Below, in pieces: positions 48,069-60,534 of a DNA stretch of 64,000 nucleotides. The notes beneath the pieces were generated by a model. That model saw only the letters and a list, made by a program, of their open reading frames with translations, ran no database searches and was not told the DNA's origin. A program made the translations under genes and the position numbers. The first letter of the stretch is position 1. Every line of letters begins with the position of its first letter. The DNA comes from Cupriavidus necator A5-1 (lineage in GTDB: Bacteria > Pseudomonadota > Gammaproteobacteria > Burkholderiales > Burkholderiaceae): contig NZ_JQLI01000008.1 in the NCBI RefSeq assembly GCF_000744095.1, forward strand, positions 2,480,001-2,544,000, in the 5' to 3' direction.

Positions 48069-48102
48069 AAAACCCCTCGCAGCAAAGCTGTCGAGGGGTT
48101 TT
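48069..48102. terminator. Bidirectional intrinsic terminator of Hsp70 operon and rRNA operon
   Basis: AAAACCCCTCG and CGAGGGGTTTT are perfect 11-bp arms around a 12-nt loop. Read either way the stem ends in TTTT, so it can stop the plus-strand Hsp70 transcript and the minus-strand rRNA transcript, which meet here. Confidence 0.85.
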
Positions 48103-48112
48103 GGGGATAAGA

Positions 48113-48228
48113 GCCTGGCGATGACCTACTTTCACACGGGTAATCCGCACTATCATCGGCGCGGAGTCGTTTCACGGACCTGTTCGGGATGGGAAGGGGT
48201 GGTTCCAACTCGCTATGGTCACCAGGCA
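48113..48228 (-). rRNA. rrf: 5S ribosomal RNA
   Basis: On the minus strand the sequence starts TGCCTGGTGACCATAGCGAG and ends CGCCAGGC, with the conserved CCCGAACAGG segment. About 116 nt, the terminal arms are complementary. It lies 116 bp downstream of 23S, and no tRNA lies between them. Confidence 0.93.
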
Positions 48229-48343
48229 TAAGGGGTTGTGGCGCTGGGGTTGAAGCCAGCGTCACGAATAGGGATGTAGTTGGGGGTTGTGCGTATCTGG
48301 CACAGACACGATCACACACACCAGGTAAAACACACTGGTTATA

Positions 48344-51222
<2,879 letters not shown>

Positions 51223-51409
51223 TATAACGAGTGTGTCTCGATCGCTCGAAACAAGTCGCTACAGGATGAGTTCTCGCATTTGTGCCGTATTCCAAGTCAT
51301 CTTTCGATCACTTAAATACATTTTGGTTGATACAATCACAACCCGGTATCGCGTTTGTACTGCAGCGTCTCATCAACGCTTGCGCGACACCTTTACTACA
51401 TCCCATATT

Positions 51410-51420
51410 TTTAAAGAACA
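51410..51420 (-). promoter_or_regulatory. boxA antitermination element in the 16S-23S spacer
   Basis: Minus strand reads TGTTCTTTAAA, matching the Nus-factor boxA consensus. A second copy lies in the leader at about 53269-53280. Confidence 0.75.
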
Positions 51421-51445
51421 GCCGATCGTTAGATCGCTTGGCAAT

Positions 51446-51486
51446 GCCAAATGGAAGCACTCGTTCGCAGAGTGCTTCCATTTGGC
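51446..51486 (-). repeat. Perfect 17-bp hairpin in the rRNA spacer
   Basis: Arms at 51446-51462 and 51470-51486 (GCCAAATGGAAGCACTC and complement) enclose a 7-nt loop. It occupies the place where tRNA genes usually lie. Confidence 0.9.
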
Positions 51487-51513
51487 CAACCAGCCTGGCC
51501 TTAACCACAAACT

Positions 51514-51535
51514 ACCGATAAGTGTGAGCGCTCAA
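51514..51535 (-). other. 16S processing stem, 3' half
   Basis: In the transcript this 22-nt segment pairs with the leader segment at 53240-53261: 13 perfect pairs (CACACTTATCGGT) then 9 more with three G-U wobbles. This is the expected RNase III stem enclosing 16S rRNA. Confidence 0.75.
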
Positions 51536-51553
51536 CTTCAGATGCACGCTCTG

Positions 51554-53085
<1,532 letters not shown>

Positions 53086-53239
53086 AATCTCTGTGTGGAC
53101 CCTCGCGGGTCCTCGCTCTTTCGAGCGGTCGCTCACTCTCAGAAAACTGACTGACCAGATCCGAAGATCCAGTCACGTTTTGCTGTGCGAGCACTTTATA
53201 ACTTGTAAGCTAAAAGACCGAAGTCTTTCGCATCCGTTA

Positions 53240-53261
53240 TCAAGCGCCCACACTTATCGGT
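53240..53261 (-). other. 16S processing stem, 5' half in the leader
   Basis: Complementary to 51514-51535 (minus-strand ACCGATAAGTGTG perfect, then GGCGCTTGA with wobbles). It lies about 155 nt before the 16S 5' end. Confidence 0.75.
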
Positions 53262-53268
53262 GTTTGTT

Positions 53269-53280
53269 TGTTAAAGAACT
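53269..53280 (-). promoter_or_regulatory. boxA antitermination element in the rRNA leader
   Basis: Minus strand reads AGTTCTTTAACA, close to boxA consensus, just upstream of the processing stem half. Confidence 0.7.
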
Positions 53281-53478
53281 TGCCGCGATTCGCTTTGCTT
53301 GTCGCGTCACTGCTTTGTCAGCAGCGAAGAAGAGAGATCTTAAAGAGTTTTCTTCGATAAAGCAACTGTTTTCGAGAAACTTCTTTTTCTTCGGTAAGGG
53401 CTGCTTACCCAAGTAAATCCCTGCAACCATTTTCCCCCGCCTGACTTGCAGCACTGCTTGTGCGGCAGGAGGGGGCGA

Positions 53479-53507
53479 ATACTAATGCCTTGATGCCGGA
53501 CTTGCAA
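53479..53507 (-). promoter_or_regulatory. rRNA operon sigma-70 promoter
   Basis: On the minus strand a -35 TTGCAA (53507-53502) and a -10 TAGTAT (53484-53479) are 17 bp apart. A GC-rich discriminator (TCGCCCCCTCC) follows, as in stringently controlled rRNA promoters. The start would lie about 390 bp before 16S. The interval to the next gene at 53625 holds nothing else recognised. Confidence 0.7.
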
Positions 53508-53624
53508 GTCTTTTTCTGAACAGACCTGAAAGGGCCTCTTTTGTCACTTGTCTGCGCAAGGTCATTGCCGATGGCTGCAGTTAGCGGTCGCGGTGTGTTC
53601 CGTGGGTGGCATCCGTGACCTACG

Positions 53625-54398
53625 ATGACGTTAAGCACTTTGCCTGCCCCGCCCGTGAAGCAGTCAACACCCCTCCCATATATCCCGATCGCCACCCTGG
53701 CCCTCGCCTTGCTCTGTTCGACCGCTGCTGCCGCCGACCCGCTGGCCCCACAGCGCGCTGACATGGTCAAGGAGATCGCCACGGTCGCGGCAGCCGCGGG
53801 CGCCCAGAGCGGCAGGCATGCGCTCGACCCGCGCGTGATGGCGGTGATGGGGCAAGTGCCTCGCCACGAGTTTGTGCCGGACCCGCAGAAGGTGTACGCC
53901 TATGAGAACCGGCCGCTGCCCATCGGCCATGGCCAGACGATTTCGCAGCCCTATATCGTCGCCCTGATGACTGACCTGATGATGGTCAAGCCGGGCGACA
54001 CCGTGCTCGAGATCGGCACCGGCTCGGGATACCAGGCGGCGGTGCTGGCGGGACTGGCGCGCGCGGTCTACACCATCGAAATCATCGAACCGCTGGGGCG
54101 GCAGGCCTGCGACCGCCTGAAGCGGCTGGCCTACCGGCAGGTCGCGTGCAAGGTGGGCGACGGCTACTACGGCTGGGACGAGCACGCGCCTTATGACGCG
54201 ATCGTCGTCACCGCGGCGGCCAGCCATGTGCCGCCACCGCTGATCCGGCAACTGAAGCCGGGCGGGCGGATGGTGATCCCGGTGGGCGCGCAGTTCCTGA
54301 CGCAGTATCTGCTGCTGGTCGAGAAGTCCGGAGACGGCACCGTTTCCACCAGGCAGATCCTGCCCGTCAGGTTCGTGCCGCTGGTTGGCAAGCACTAA
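53625..54398 (+). CDS. Exported protein-L-isoaspartate O-methyltransferase family protein
   Basis: 257 residues. A hydrophobic N-terminal segment (IPIATLALALLCSTAAAA) predicts export, unusual for PCM. The PCM core has MGQVPRHEFVPD, AYENRPLPIGHGQTISQPYIVA, the SAM motif VLEIGTGSGYQAAVLA and DAIVVTAAASHVPPPLIRQLKPGGRMVIPVG. PCM repairs isoaspartate in aged proteins. SAM is cytoplasmic, so if truly exported the enzyme would lack cofactor; it may instead be membrane-anchored facing inward. No good ribosome binding site is seen. It lies 36 bp before the membrane synthase-like gene. Confidence 0.88.
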   Translation: MTLSTLPAPPVKQSTPLPYIPIATLALALLCSTAAAADPLAPQRADMVKEIATVAAAAGAQSGRHALDPRVMAVMGQVPRHEFVPDPQKVYAYENRPLPIGHGQTISQPYIVALMTDLMMVKPGDTVLEIGTGSGYQAAVLAGLARAVYTIEIIEPLGRQACDRLKRLAYRQVACKVGDGYYGWDEHAPYDAIVVTAAASHVPPPLIRQLKPGGRMVIPVGAQFLTQYLLLVEKSGDGTVSTRQILPVRFVPLVGKH

Positions 54399-54433
54399 GG
54401 CATCGCGGCACATCGGCCGTGCCAGCCTGCGCC

Positions 54434-56884
54434 ATGCCACGACCGCCACTATTCGCCCTGGCCCTGCTCTCTGCCGCCGCGCTTGGCTACGAAATCCTGC
54501 TGATGCGGCTGCTCTCCATCATCCAGTGGCATCACTTCGCCTACATGATGATCAGCGTGGCGCTGCTGGGCTATGGGGCGGCGGGTGCGCTGGTGGCACT
54601 GGCGCAGCGCACGCTGATCCGCCATTTCGTGGCGGTGTTCGCTGGCGGCGCCCTGCTGTTCGGCGTTGGCGCGATGGCCTGCTTTGCGCTCGCCCAGCAC
54701 GTGGCGTTCAATCCTTTGGAAATCCTGTGGGAGCCGACGCAGCCGCTGCGCTTGCTGCTGCTCTACCTGCTGCTGTTCGTACCGTTCTTTTGCGCCGCCA
54801 CGAGTGTCTGCCTGTGTTTTTCCTGCTTCAGCGAACAGGTTCACCGCATCTACAGCTTCGACATCCTTGGCGCCGGGCTGGGTTGCCTGGCCATCATCGT
54901 GGCGCTGTTCGTGCTGAGCCCGGTCGGTGCCCTGCGGCTGGTCAGCACGGCGGGCATGGCGGCGGCCGCGCTGGCCAGCGTTGAATGCCGCTGGCATCGG
55001 CCCTGGCTGCCGGCGCTGCTGCTGTCGGCGGCAATCGTGCCGGCCGGCGTGCCAGGCGACTGGATTGCGCTGCGGCCGTCCGAGTACAAGGAGTTGAGCC
55101 AGACCCTGCGCATCGGCAACGCACGCGTGGTGGCGGAACGGTCGAGTCCCCTCGGCCTGGTCACGGTGGTGGAGAGCCCCTCGATCCCGTTGCGGTACGC
55201 GCCCGGACTGAGCCTCAATGCAAGCATGGAGCCGCCGCCACAACTGGCCGTGTTTACCGATGGCGACGGGCTCAGCGCGCTCAACCGCTATGACGGACGG
55301 CGTGAATCGCTTGCCTACCTGGGTGACATCACGTCTGCCCTGCCTTATCACTTGCTGCGAGGCCCGAAGGTGCTGGTGCTGGGCAGCGGTGCGGGGGCGG
55401 ATGTCTTGCAGGCGATCTATCACCGGGCCAGCGCGGTCGATGCCGTGGAGCTGAATCGGCAAGTGATCGAACTGGTGCAGGGCCGCTTCGCTGCATTTTC
55501 CGGCAAGCCGTACAGTGCGGCCGGCGTGCGTGTCTTTGCCGGCGAGGCGCGCGGATTCCTGGCGGCCAGCACGGAACGCTACGATCTCATCCAGGTGGCC
55601 CTGCTGGATTCCTTCAGCACTTCGTCGGCGGGACTGTACGCGCTCTCCGAGAGCTATCTCTACACGGTGGAAGCCTTCCAGGGCTACCTGCGCCATCTTC
55701 GGCCCGGCGGCCTGCTGGCGATCACGCGCTGGGTCACGCTGCCACCCCGTGACATGCCCAAACTGCTCGCCACCGCCGTGGCGGCCATGCAAGGCGCAGG
55801 CGTGCCGGAGCCGTCGCGGCGGCTGGCGCTGGTCCGCGGCTGGAAGACGGCCACGCTGGTCGTCAAGAACGGGGAGTTCGATGCGGCGGACCTTGCCGCC
55901 CTGCGCGACTTCTGCCGCACCCGTTCGTTCGACGTCGAATACTATCCCGGCATCCAGCCCGGTGAGGCGAATCGCTACAACGTGCTGGACAAGCCCTACT
56001 TCTTCGACACCGCGCAGGCCTTGCTCGGCCCCGATCGCGACCAGTTCCTGTCCCGCTACAAATTCGACGTGCGGCCAGCCACCGATGACAGGCCATACTT
56101 CTTCCATTTCTTCAAATGGCGTACGCTGCCTGAACTGCTGTCGCTGAAGTCGCAGGGCGGCCTGCCCTTGCTGGAATGGGGCTATCCGGTGCTGGTGGCG
56201 ACGCTGCTGCAAGCCACCGCCGCGGCATTGCTGCTGATCGTGGTTCCGCTCCGGATCCTGCGGCGCCGCCCCGGCCTGCAGCCCGCCACGGGGCCTGGCG
56301 GCAATGGCGCAGCGGTGCGGCGGTTGCCCGAGTGGCGATTCGGCTTCTACTTCCTGGCGGTCGGCCTCGGCTTCATGTTCGTGGAGATCGCCTTCATCCA
56401 GAAATTCATCCTGTTCCTGAGCCACCCGCTCTATGCGGTCGCGGTCGTGCTGTGCGCCTTTCTCTGCTTTGCGGGACTGGGGAGCCGGTATTCCCAGCTC
56501 ATGCCTGCGCGCGGCGGCGATCATCGCGGCAGGCGGCAGGCGGCGCTGGCCGTCAGCGGCATCTGCGTGGCCTCGCTGGTCTACCTTGTGGCGCTGCCGA
56601 CGGTCTTCAGGCTGCTGATCGCGTTACCGGATCCGGCCAGGATTGCCGTCTCGGTGCTGCTGATCGCCCCGCTTGCGTTCCTGATGGGAATGCCGTTCCC
56701 GCTCGGTCTGGCCCGTGTCGCGGCACAAGACGAAACGCTGGTGCCCTGGGCATGGGGCATCAATGCCTGCGCCTCGGTGGTGGCGGCGGTGCTTGCCACG
56801 CTGGTCGCGATCCATGTCGGATTCACGGCGGTGGTACTGGTGGCACTGCTCCTGTACGCTGCCGCCGCGCTTGCCTGCCCATGA
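54434..56884 (+). CDS. Membrane-embedded spermidine synthase-like (SAM-binding) protein
   Basis: 816 residues. About seven membrane helices (residues 1-210) precede a soluble SpeE-like domain with the SAM/dcSAM site KVLVLGSGAGADVLQAIYHRASAVDAVELNRQVIEL (without gaps, near 310-345) and RYDLIQVALLDSFSTSSAGLYALSESYL. A second membrane part (from about 580) ends the protein. The usual aminopropyl-transferase acidic pair is not obvious, so the reaction is open. A GTG at 54419 could add five residues. Such membrane SpeE-like proteins are widespread and mostly uncharacterised. Forms an operon-like pair with the exported PCM. Confidence 0.85.
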   Translation: MPRPPLFALALLSAAALGYEILLMRLLSIIQWHHFAYMMISVALLGYGAAGALVALAQRTLIRHFVAVFAGGALLFGVGAMACFALAQHVAFNPLEILWEPTQPLRLLLLYLLLFVPFFCAATSVCLCFSCFSEQVHRIYSFDILGAGLGCLAIIVALFVLSPVGALRLVSTAGMAAAALASVECRWHRPWLPALLLSAAIVPAGVPGDWIALRPSEYKELSQTLRIGNARVVAERSSPLGLVTVVESPSIPLRYAPGLSLNASMEPPPQLAVFTDGDGLSALNRYDGRRESLAYLGDITSALPYHLLRGPKVLVLGSGAGADVLQAIYHRASAVDAVELNRQVIELVQGRFAAFSGKPYSAAGVRVFAGEARGFLAASTERYDLIQVALLDSFSTSSAGLYALSESYLYTVEAFQGYLRHLRPGGLLAITRWVTLPPRDMPKLLATAVAAMQGAGVPEPSRRLALVRGWKTATLVVKNGEFDAADLAALRDFCRTRSFDVEYYPGIQPGEANRYNVLDKPYFFDTAQALLGPDRDQFLSRYKFDVRPATDDRPYFFHFFKWRTLPELLSLKSQGGLPLLEWGYPVLVATLLQATAAALLLIVVPLRILRRRPGLQPATGPGGNGAAVRRLPEWRFGFYFLAVGLGFMFVEIAFIQKFILFLSHPLYAVAVVLCAFLCFAGLGSRYSQLMPARGGDHRGRRQAALAVSGICVASLVYLVALPTVFRLLIALPDPARIAVSVLLIAPLAFLMGMPFPLGLARVAAQDETLVPWAWGINACASVVAAVLATLVAIHVGFTAVVLVALLLYAAAALACP

Positions 56885-56918
56885 ACCGCAAGCCTGGGTG
56901 AGCCACTACGGCTGATGG

Positions 56919-57506
56919 CTAATCCCTGGTCAGGTTTTCCAGCCACAGGCTCATTAACCCGGCACGGCCCCTGACGCCGAATTTCCGGAAAATTCCGGTC
57001 ACATAAGAATGGGTCGTGGAAACGGCCAGGCCGAGGCGCTGGGCAATCTGCTTTTCCGAGGCGTCGGTCAATAGCAGCCGCAAGACTTTCTGCTCGTGGG
57101 GCGCCAACGGAATGGAAGACAGCGCCAGTCCGAGGTCGAGCACGCTTTTTTTCCTCAGCGCCGTGACATCGCGGGCAACCCCGACGCGCAGCCGTTCCGA
57201 CTGGAGCCATCCGGCGGACCACATGATATGGACGGCGCTGCCGTCCTTGTGGCGATAGCGGTTTTCAAAACCGACCCGCTTCTTCCCGGACATGACCTGC
57301 TTGGCCTCGATAATGGTCCTGTCCCGGTCCGCAGGCATGACCAGATCGATGATGAGTTCGCCCGTCATATCCCTCGACACATAACCAAATATGCCTTCGC
57401 AGGCGGCGCTGACATACTGGATGCGGCCGCCCGTATCGACCAGGAACACGGCGTCCAGCAAATGGTCCGCGACTTCGGTGATGTCCTTTCCGATCTCGAT
57501 AGTCAT
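56919..57506 (-). CDS. PAS-LuxR single-component regulator
   Basis: 195 residues: an N-terminal PAS domain (DHLLDAVFLVDTGGRIQYVSAACEGIFGYV, then RYRHKDGSAVHIMWSAG; gaps omitted) and a LuxR-type helix-turn-helix (LAPHEQKVLRLLLTDASEKQIAQRLGLAVSTTHSYV, residues about 134-170). It has no receiver domain and no kinase beside it, so the PAS domain probably senses a small ligand, redox state or light directly. It converges on the membrane synthase gene. The targets are unknown; the 624-bp gap upstream of its start contains a palindrome that could be an operator. Confidence 0.87.
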   Translation of the reverse strand: MTIEIGKDITEVADHLLDAVFLVDTGGRIQYVSAACEGIFGYVSRDMTGELIIDLVMPADRDRTIIEAKQVMSGKKRVGFENRYRHKDGSAVHIMWSAGWLQSERLRVGVARDVTALRKKSVLDLGLALSSIPLAPHEQKVLRLLLTDASEKQIAQRLGLAVSTTHSYVTGIFRKFGVRGRAGLMSLWLENLTRD

Positions 57507-58130
57507 GGCAGCCCAGAAAATCCCGATGCTGGTGAATGGAGCGGACGCGTCGACCGGATCCAGCGAACGCAGCCGGGCCAGATGTGAAGACTAGAACACG
57601 CTCCGGCGCATGTAAAGCATGGCACTGGAAGTACCGTTCCCGGCTACCGCCGCCAATGCCCGCGCGCCTTCAAGAGCACCCTGCTGATTAGCAGGGTATT
57701 ACCTTTTGCGCCATTTCGATAGGATCTTGCCCATCATTTGCCCGTTGCTTCGATCACACAACAAAGGCCCCGCCGGGGGCTTCCAAATCCGAAGCCAACG
57801 CGAGTTGGGGGCAAATGATCGAAAAGCCTCCGCATTGCCTGCCTCTCGCAAGGGAGGGGTCGTCGAGGTCAGAAGGGGAGCGGCCCGGCCCGCTGACAGA
57901 GGTGGCAGTGCAGCTTCTGTCAGCGGGGACCGCGCAACACCGCCGCGAGACCCGGCGGCCTGCACCTGCGACACGCGCCTGGCCATGTAACCCACATTTC
58001 CGGAACAGCTTTTCGTCGCTGTTCAAGACGCGCGAATCAGTGCGAGAATTTCCGGAGGCCGCAATTCCAGCCCGTCCCGGCCCCTCAGATCCAACCCACT
58101 GCCAATGCCAGCCTTGCAGCTGAAGCAAGC
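57507..58130. other. 624-bp intergenic region with hairpins
   Basis: No convincing gene. It contains a perfect hairpin ACCCTGCT-GATT-AGCAGGGT (57678-57697) and a terminator-like stem at about 57763-57781 (AAGGCCCC GCC GGGGGCTT, one mismatch), followed on the minus strand by TTTGTTGTG. A CCTCTC-GCAA-GGGAGG stem lies at 57841-57856. The pieces suggest leftover gene ends or an extragenic repeat. Confidence 0.5.
57678..57697. promoter_or_regulatory. Perfect 8-bp inverted repeat
   Basis: ACCCTGCT and AGCAGGGT with a GATT loop, 170 bp upstream of the PAS-LuxR start. It may be an operator or a terminator of a lost gene. Confidence 0.4.
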
Positions 58131-59354
58131 ATGAGCTCCCCTGAGAATACTTCGCGAAGCGCCGACTGTCCCACCCTCCTGTTCGGCGCCTTTGACCGCC
58201 ACAACTTTGGCGACCTGCTGCTGCCTCATGTGATCGCGCGTCTGATCGCCCTGCCCTGCCTCCATTACGGCGGCCTGGCCGAACGCAACCTGACAGCCCT
58301 GGGTGGCCATCGCGTGCACGCGATGGCGCGACTGGCGGCCGGCCTGGGAAACACCGCCGTCGATATCCTTCATGTCGGAGGCGAGACCCTGACCTGCAAT
58401 GCCTGGGAAGCGGCCGTGATGCTGCTGCCGCCCGAGCGAGCTCGCGATGTAGTGGCGCAACTCGATGCACGGCCGCTGGAGCGGGCCGCCTGGGCGCGCG
58501 AGGTGCTGGGGTTGCCGGACCTCGCCCCCTATCTGCTGCCGGCCGGCATCTTTGCCAACGTGAGGCGGGTGATTTACCACGGCGTCGGCGGCATCGCGCT
58601 TGAACAGGTTGACCCAGCCATGCGCGACGAGGTGGTGGCCAAGCTCGGATCGGGCACTTACGTTGGCGTCAGGGACCAGCAGACCCGGGCCATGCTGGTG
58701 GCCAATGGCATTGACTGCCGCCTGGAACCCGACCCGGCCGTGATGGTGGCCGAACTGTTCGGCGATCGCCTCCGGCAACGCGCCCGCCATGGCGAGCTCG
58801 CGGGGGTGGTCTCGCGCTTTCCGCATGGATATCTCGCGGTGCAGTTCAGTGCCGACTTTGGCGATGACGAAACGCTGGCGCAGCTTGCCGCCCAGCTTGA
58901 ACGTGTGTCCCGGTCCAGAAACCTTGGCGTGGTGCTGTTCCGCGCCGGCGCGGCACCCTGGCACGATGACCTGGACAGCTACCGGCGCCTCGCGGCACGA
59001 CTGGGCGGCATCTCCGTGGCGGTGTTTGGCTCGCTCAACCTGTGGGATATCTGTGCCCTGATCGCGCACAGCCGCGGTTTCGCCGGCAGTAGCCTGCATG
59101 GCAGCATCGTCGCGGGCGCGTTCGCCCTGCCCCGGTTGGGCGTGCTGCGGCCCGGGCAGGCGCTTGCGCAGAGCAAGCAGGCTGCCTTTGCCGCGACCTG
59201 GGGCTCGGCCGGAGCGCCGGCGGCGGTGCCCGTGCAGGAGCTTGCCACCGGCATGGACGTTGCCATGGCAACCGCGACTGCGCGGCGCGACGACTTGGCC
59301 CGGGGATTGGCCAAGGCCTTTCGGGACAGCTTCAGCGCGGTCCACGACAGCTAA
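58131..59354 (+). CDS. Polysaccharide pyruvyl transferase family protein
   Basis: 407 residues with the PF04230 pattern: TLLFGAFDRHNFGDLLLPHVIARLI at the start, DILHVGGETLTCN, VGVRDQQTRAMLVANG with Asp-rich follow-up, and the C-terminal FAGSSLHGSIVAGAFALPRL containing the conserved Ser-x-His pair. The family transfers pyruvate from phosphoenolpyruvate as a ketal onto a sugar. No polysaccharide biosynthesis cluster surrounds it, so its acceptor is unknown. No clear ribosome binding site. It ends with a 3-bp overlap on the convergent amidohydrolase gene. Confidence 0.87.
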   Translation: MSSPENTSRSADCPTLLFGAFDRHNFGDLLLPHVIARLIALPCLHYGGLAERNLTALGGHRVHAMARLAAGLGNTAVDILHVGGETLTCNAWEAAVMLLPPERARDVVAQLDARPLERAAWAREVLGLPDLAPYLLPAGIFANVRRVIYHGVGGIALEQVDPAMRDEVVAKLGSGTYVGVRDQQTRAMLVANGIDCRLEPDPAVMVAELFGDRLRQRARHGELAGVVSRFPHGYLAVQFSADFGDDETLAQLAAQLERVSRSRNLGVVLFRAGAAPWHDDLDSYRRLAARLGGISVAVFGSLNLWDICALIAHSRGFAGSSLHGSIVAGAFALPRLGVLRPGQALAQSKQAAFAATWGSAGAPAAVPVQELATGMDVAMATATARRDDLARGLAKAFRDSFSAVHDS

Positions 59355-60526
59355 GCCACCAGGAAACGCTCGCACAAAAGGGCCCAATATGCCGCGCCCA
59401 CAGGAATGTTCCCGTCATTGAAGTCGTAGGCAGGATTGTGCACGCTGCAACCTCCTGCCTTGCCTCCTTCGCCATTGCCAATCCACAGATAGCAACCGGG
59501 CACCGCCTCCAGCATGAACGCAAAATCCTCGCTGGCGGCAATGGGCGACGCTTGACCATTGACATGGTCGGGACCCAACAACTCGAGCGCAACCTGATGC
59601 GCAAATTCCGTTTCAGCCGTTGTGTTCACAAGGACCGGATAGCCACGCTGATAATCGACCTGCGCGCTCACGCCATAGCTTTGCGCCTGTGCGGATACCA
59701 GGTCTTTGATGCGCTGTTCCAGCAGTTCGCGCACGCTGCGGTCCAATGCGCGCACGCTCAGCCTCAGCACGGCGTGCGCGGGAATGATATTGGCGACGGT
59801 ACCGGCCTGGAACGCACCGACGGTAATGACAGCCGTTTTCAACGGATCGACATTGCGCGCCACAATTGTCTGCAAGCCCATCACGATCGCTGCGCCTGCC
59901 ACGACAGGATCGACGGCGTCGTGGGGAATCGCCCCATGTCCGCCGACGCCTTCCAGCGTGATGGTCACGTTGTCAGCCGACGCCTGGGCTGGTCCGTCGC
60001 GCAGCAGCAATCGGCCCGCGGGTGTGCCAGGTACGTTGTGCATGGCAAAGACGGCATCGCAAGGATACTTTTCAAACAGCCCGTCCTCCATCATCTTCTT
60101 TGCGCCGCCCAGCCCTTCCTCGGCCGGCTGGAAGATGAGGTTCAAGGTGCCGTTGAAACTACCGTGTCGAGACAGGTACCTTGCCGCGCAAAGGAGCATG
60201 GCCGTATGGCCATCGTGCCCGCAGGCGTGCATCACGCCCGGATGGCAGCTTGCATAGGGCAGCCCCGTGACCTCGCTCATCGGCAGGGCATCCATGTCGG
60301 CCCGGATGCCGAGGCGCCGCTTGCCTGTGCCGCGCCGCAGGCGGCCGACGACACCCGTCGTGCCCAGCCCGCGTTCGACCTCATAGCCCCATTCGCCAAG
60401 CAGGCTGGCCACGATTTCGCTGGTGCGATGCTCTTCGAAGCCGAGTTCAGGATACCGGTGCAGGTCGTGCCGGACCGCGACGAACTCGTCTGCGCTGTGC
60501 TTCAGCGCGGCAAGGATGGGATGCAT
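59351..60526 (-). CDS. M20-family amidohydrolase (hippurate hydrolase/IAA-amino acid hydrolase type)
   Basis: 391 residues with the metal-binding segments RADMDALPM, CHPGVMHACGHDGHTAML, FQPAEEGLGGAKKM (catalytic Glu-Glu) and AMHNVPG, plus ASEDFAFMLEAVPG near the end. Members cleave N-acyl amino acids such as hippurate or indole-acetyl-amino acids with a di-metal centre. It is followed upstream on the same strand by a Bug binding protein 8 bp away, which may deliver the substrate. It is convergent with the pyruvyl transferase gene. Confidence 0.92.
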   Translation of the reverse strand: MHPILAALKHSADEFVAVRHDLHRYPELGFEEHRTSEIVASLLGEWGYEVERGLGTTGVVGRLRRGTGKRRLGIRADMDALPMSEVTGLPYASCHPGVMHACGHDGHTAMLLCAARYLSRHGSFNGTLNLIFQPAEEGLGGAKKMMEDGLFEKYPCDAVFAMHNVPGTPAGRLLLRDGPAQASADNVTITLEGVGGHGAIPHDAVDPVVAGAAIVMGLQTIVARNVDPLKTAVITVGAFQAGTVANIIPAHAVLRLSVRALDRSVRELLEQRIKDLVSAQAQSYGVSAQVDYQRGYPVLVNTTAETEFAHQVALELLGPDHVNGQASPIAASEDFAFMLEAVPGCYLWIGNGEGGKAGGCSVHNPAYDFNDGNIPVGAAYWALLCERFLVA

Positions 60527-60534
60527 GCGCGTCC

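Larger units (their letters stand above)
51223..51553 (-). other. 16S-23S intergenic spacer without tRNA genes
   Basis: 331 bp between 16S and 23S. Neither strand contains a tRNA-Ile or tRNA-Ala acceptor or T-arm sequence. It holds a boxA (51410-51420), a perfect 17-bp hairpin (51446-51486) and one half of the 16S processing stem (51514-51535). Confidence 0.9.

Noticed and set aside
51223..51553. tRNA genes in the rRNA spacer
   Set aside because: I looked for tRNA-Ile and tRNA-Ala 5' and T-arm sequences on both strands and found none.
54449..56524. 691-codon minus-strand open frame
   Set aside because: Antisense to the membrane synthase-like gene and rich in Gln/Arg.
57699..57995. 98-codon minus-strand open frame in the 57.5-58.1 kb gap
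   Set aside because: No ribosome binding site, no domain, and Ser/Arg/Pro-rich composition like non-coding GC-rich DNA.
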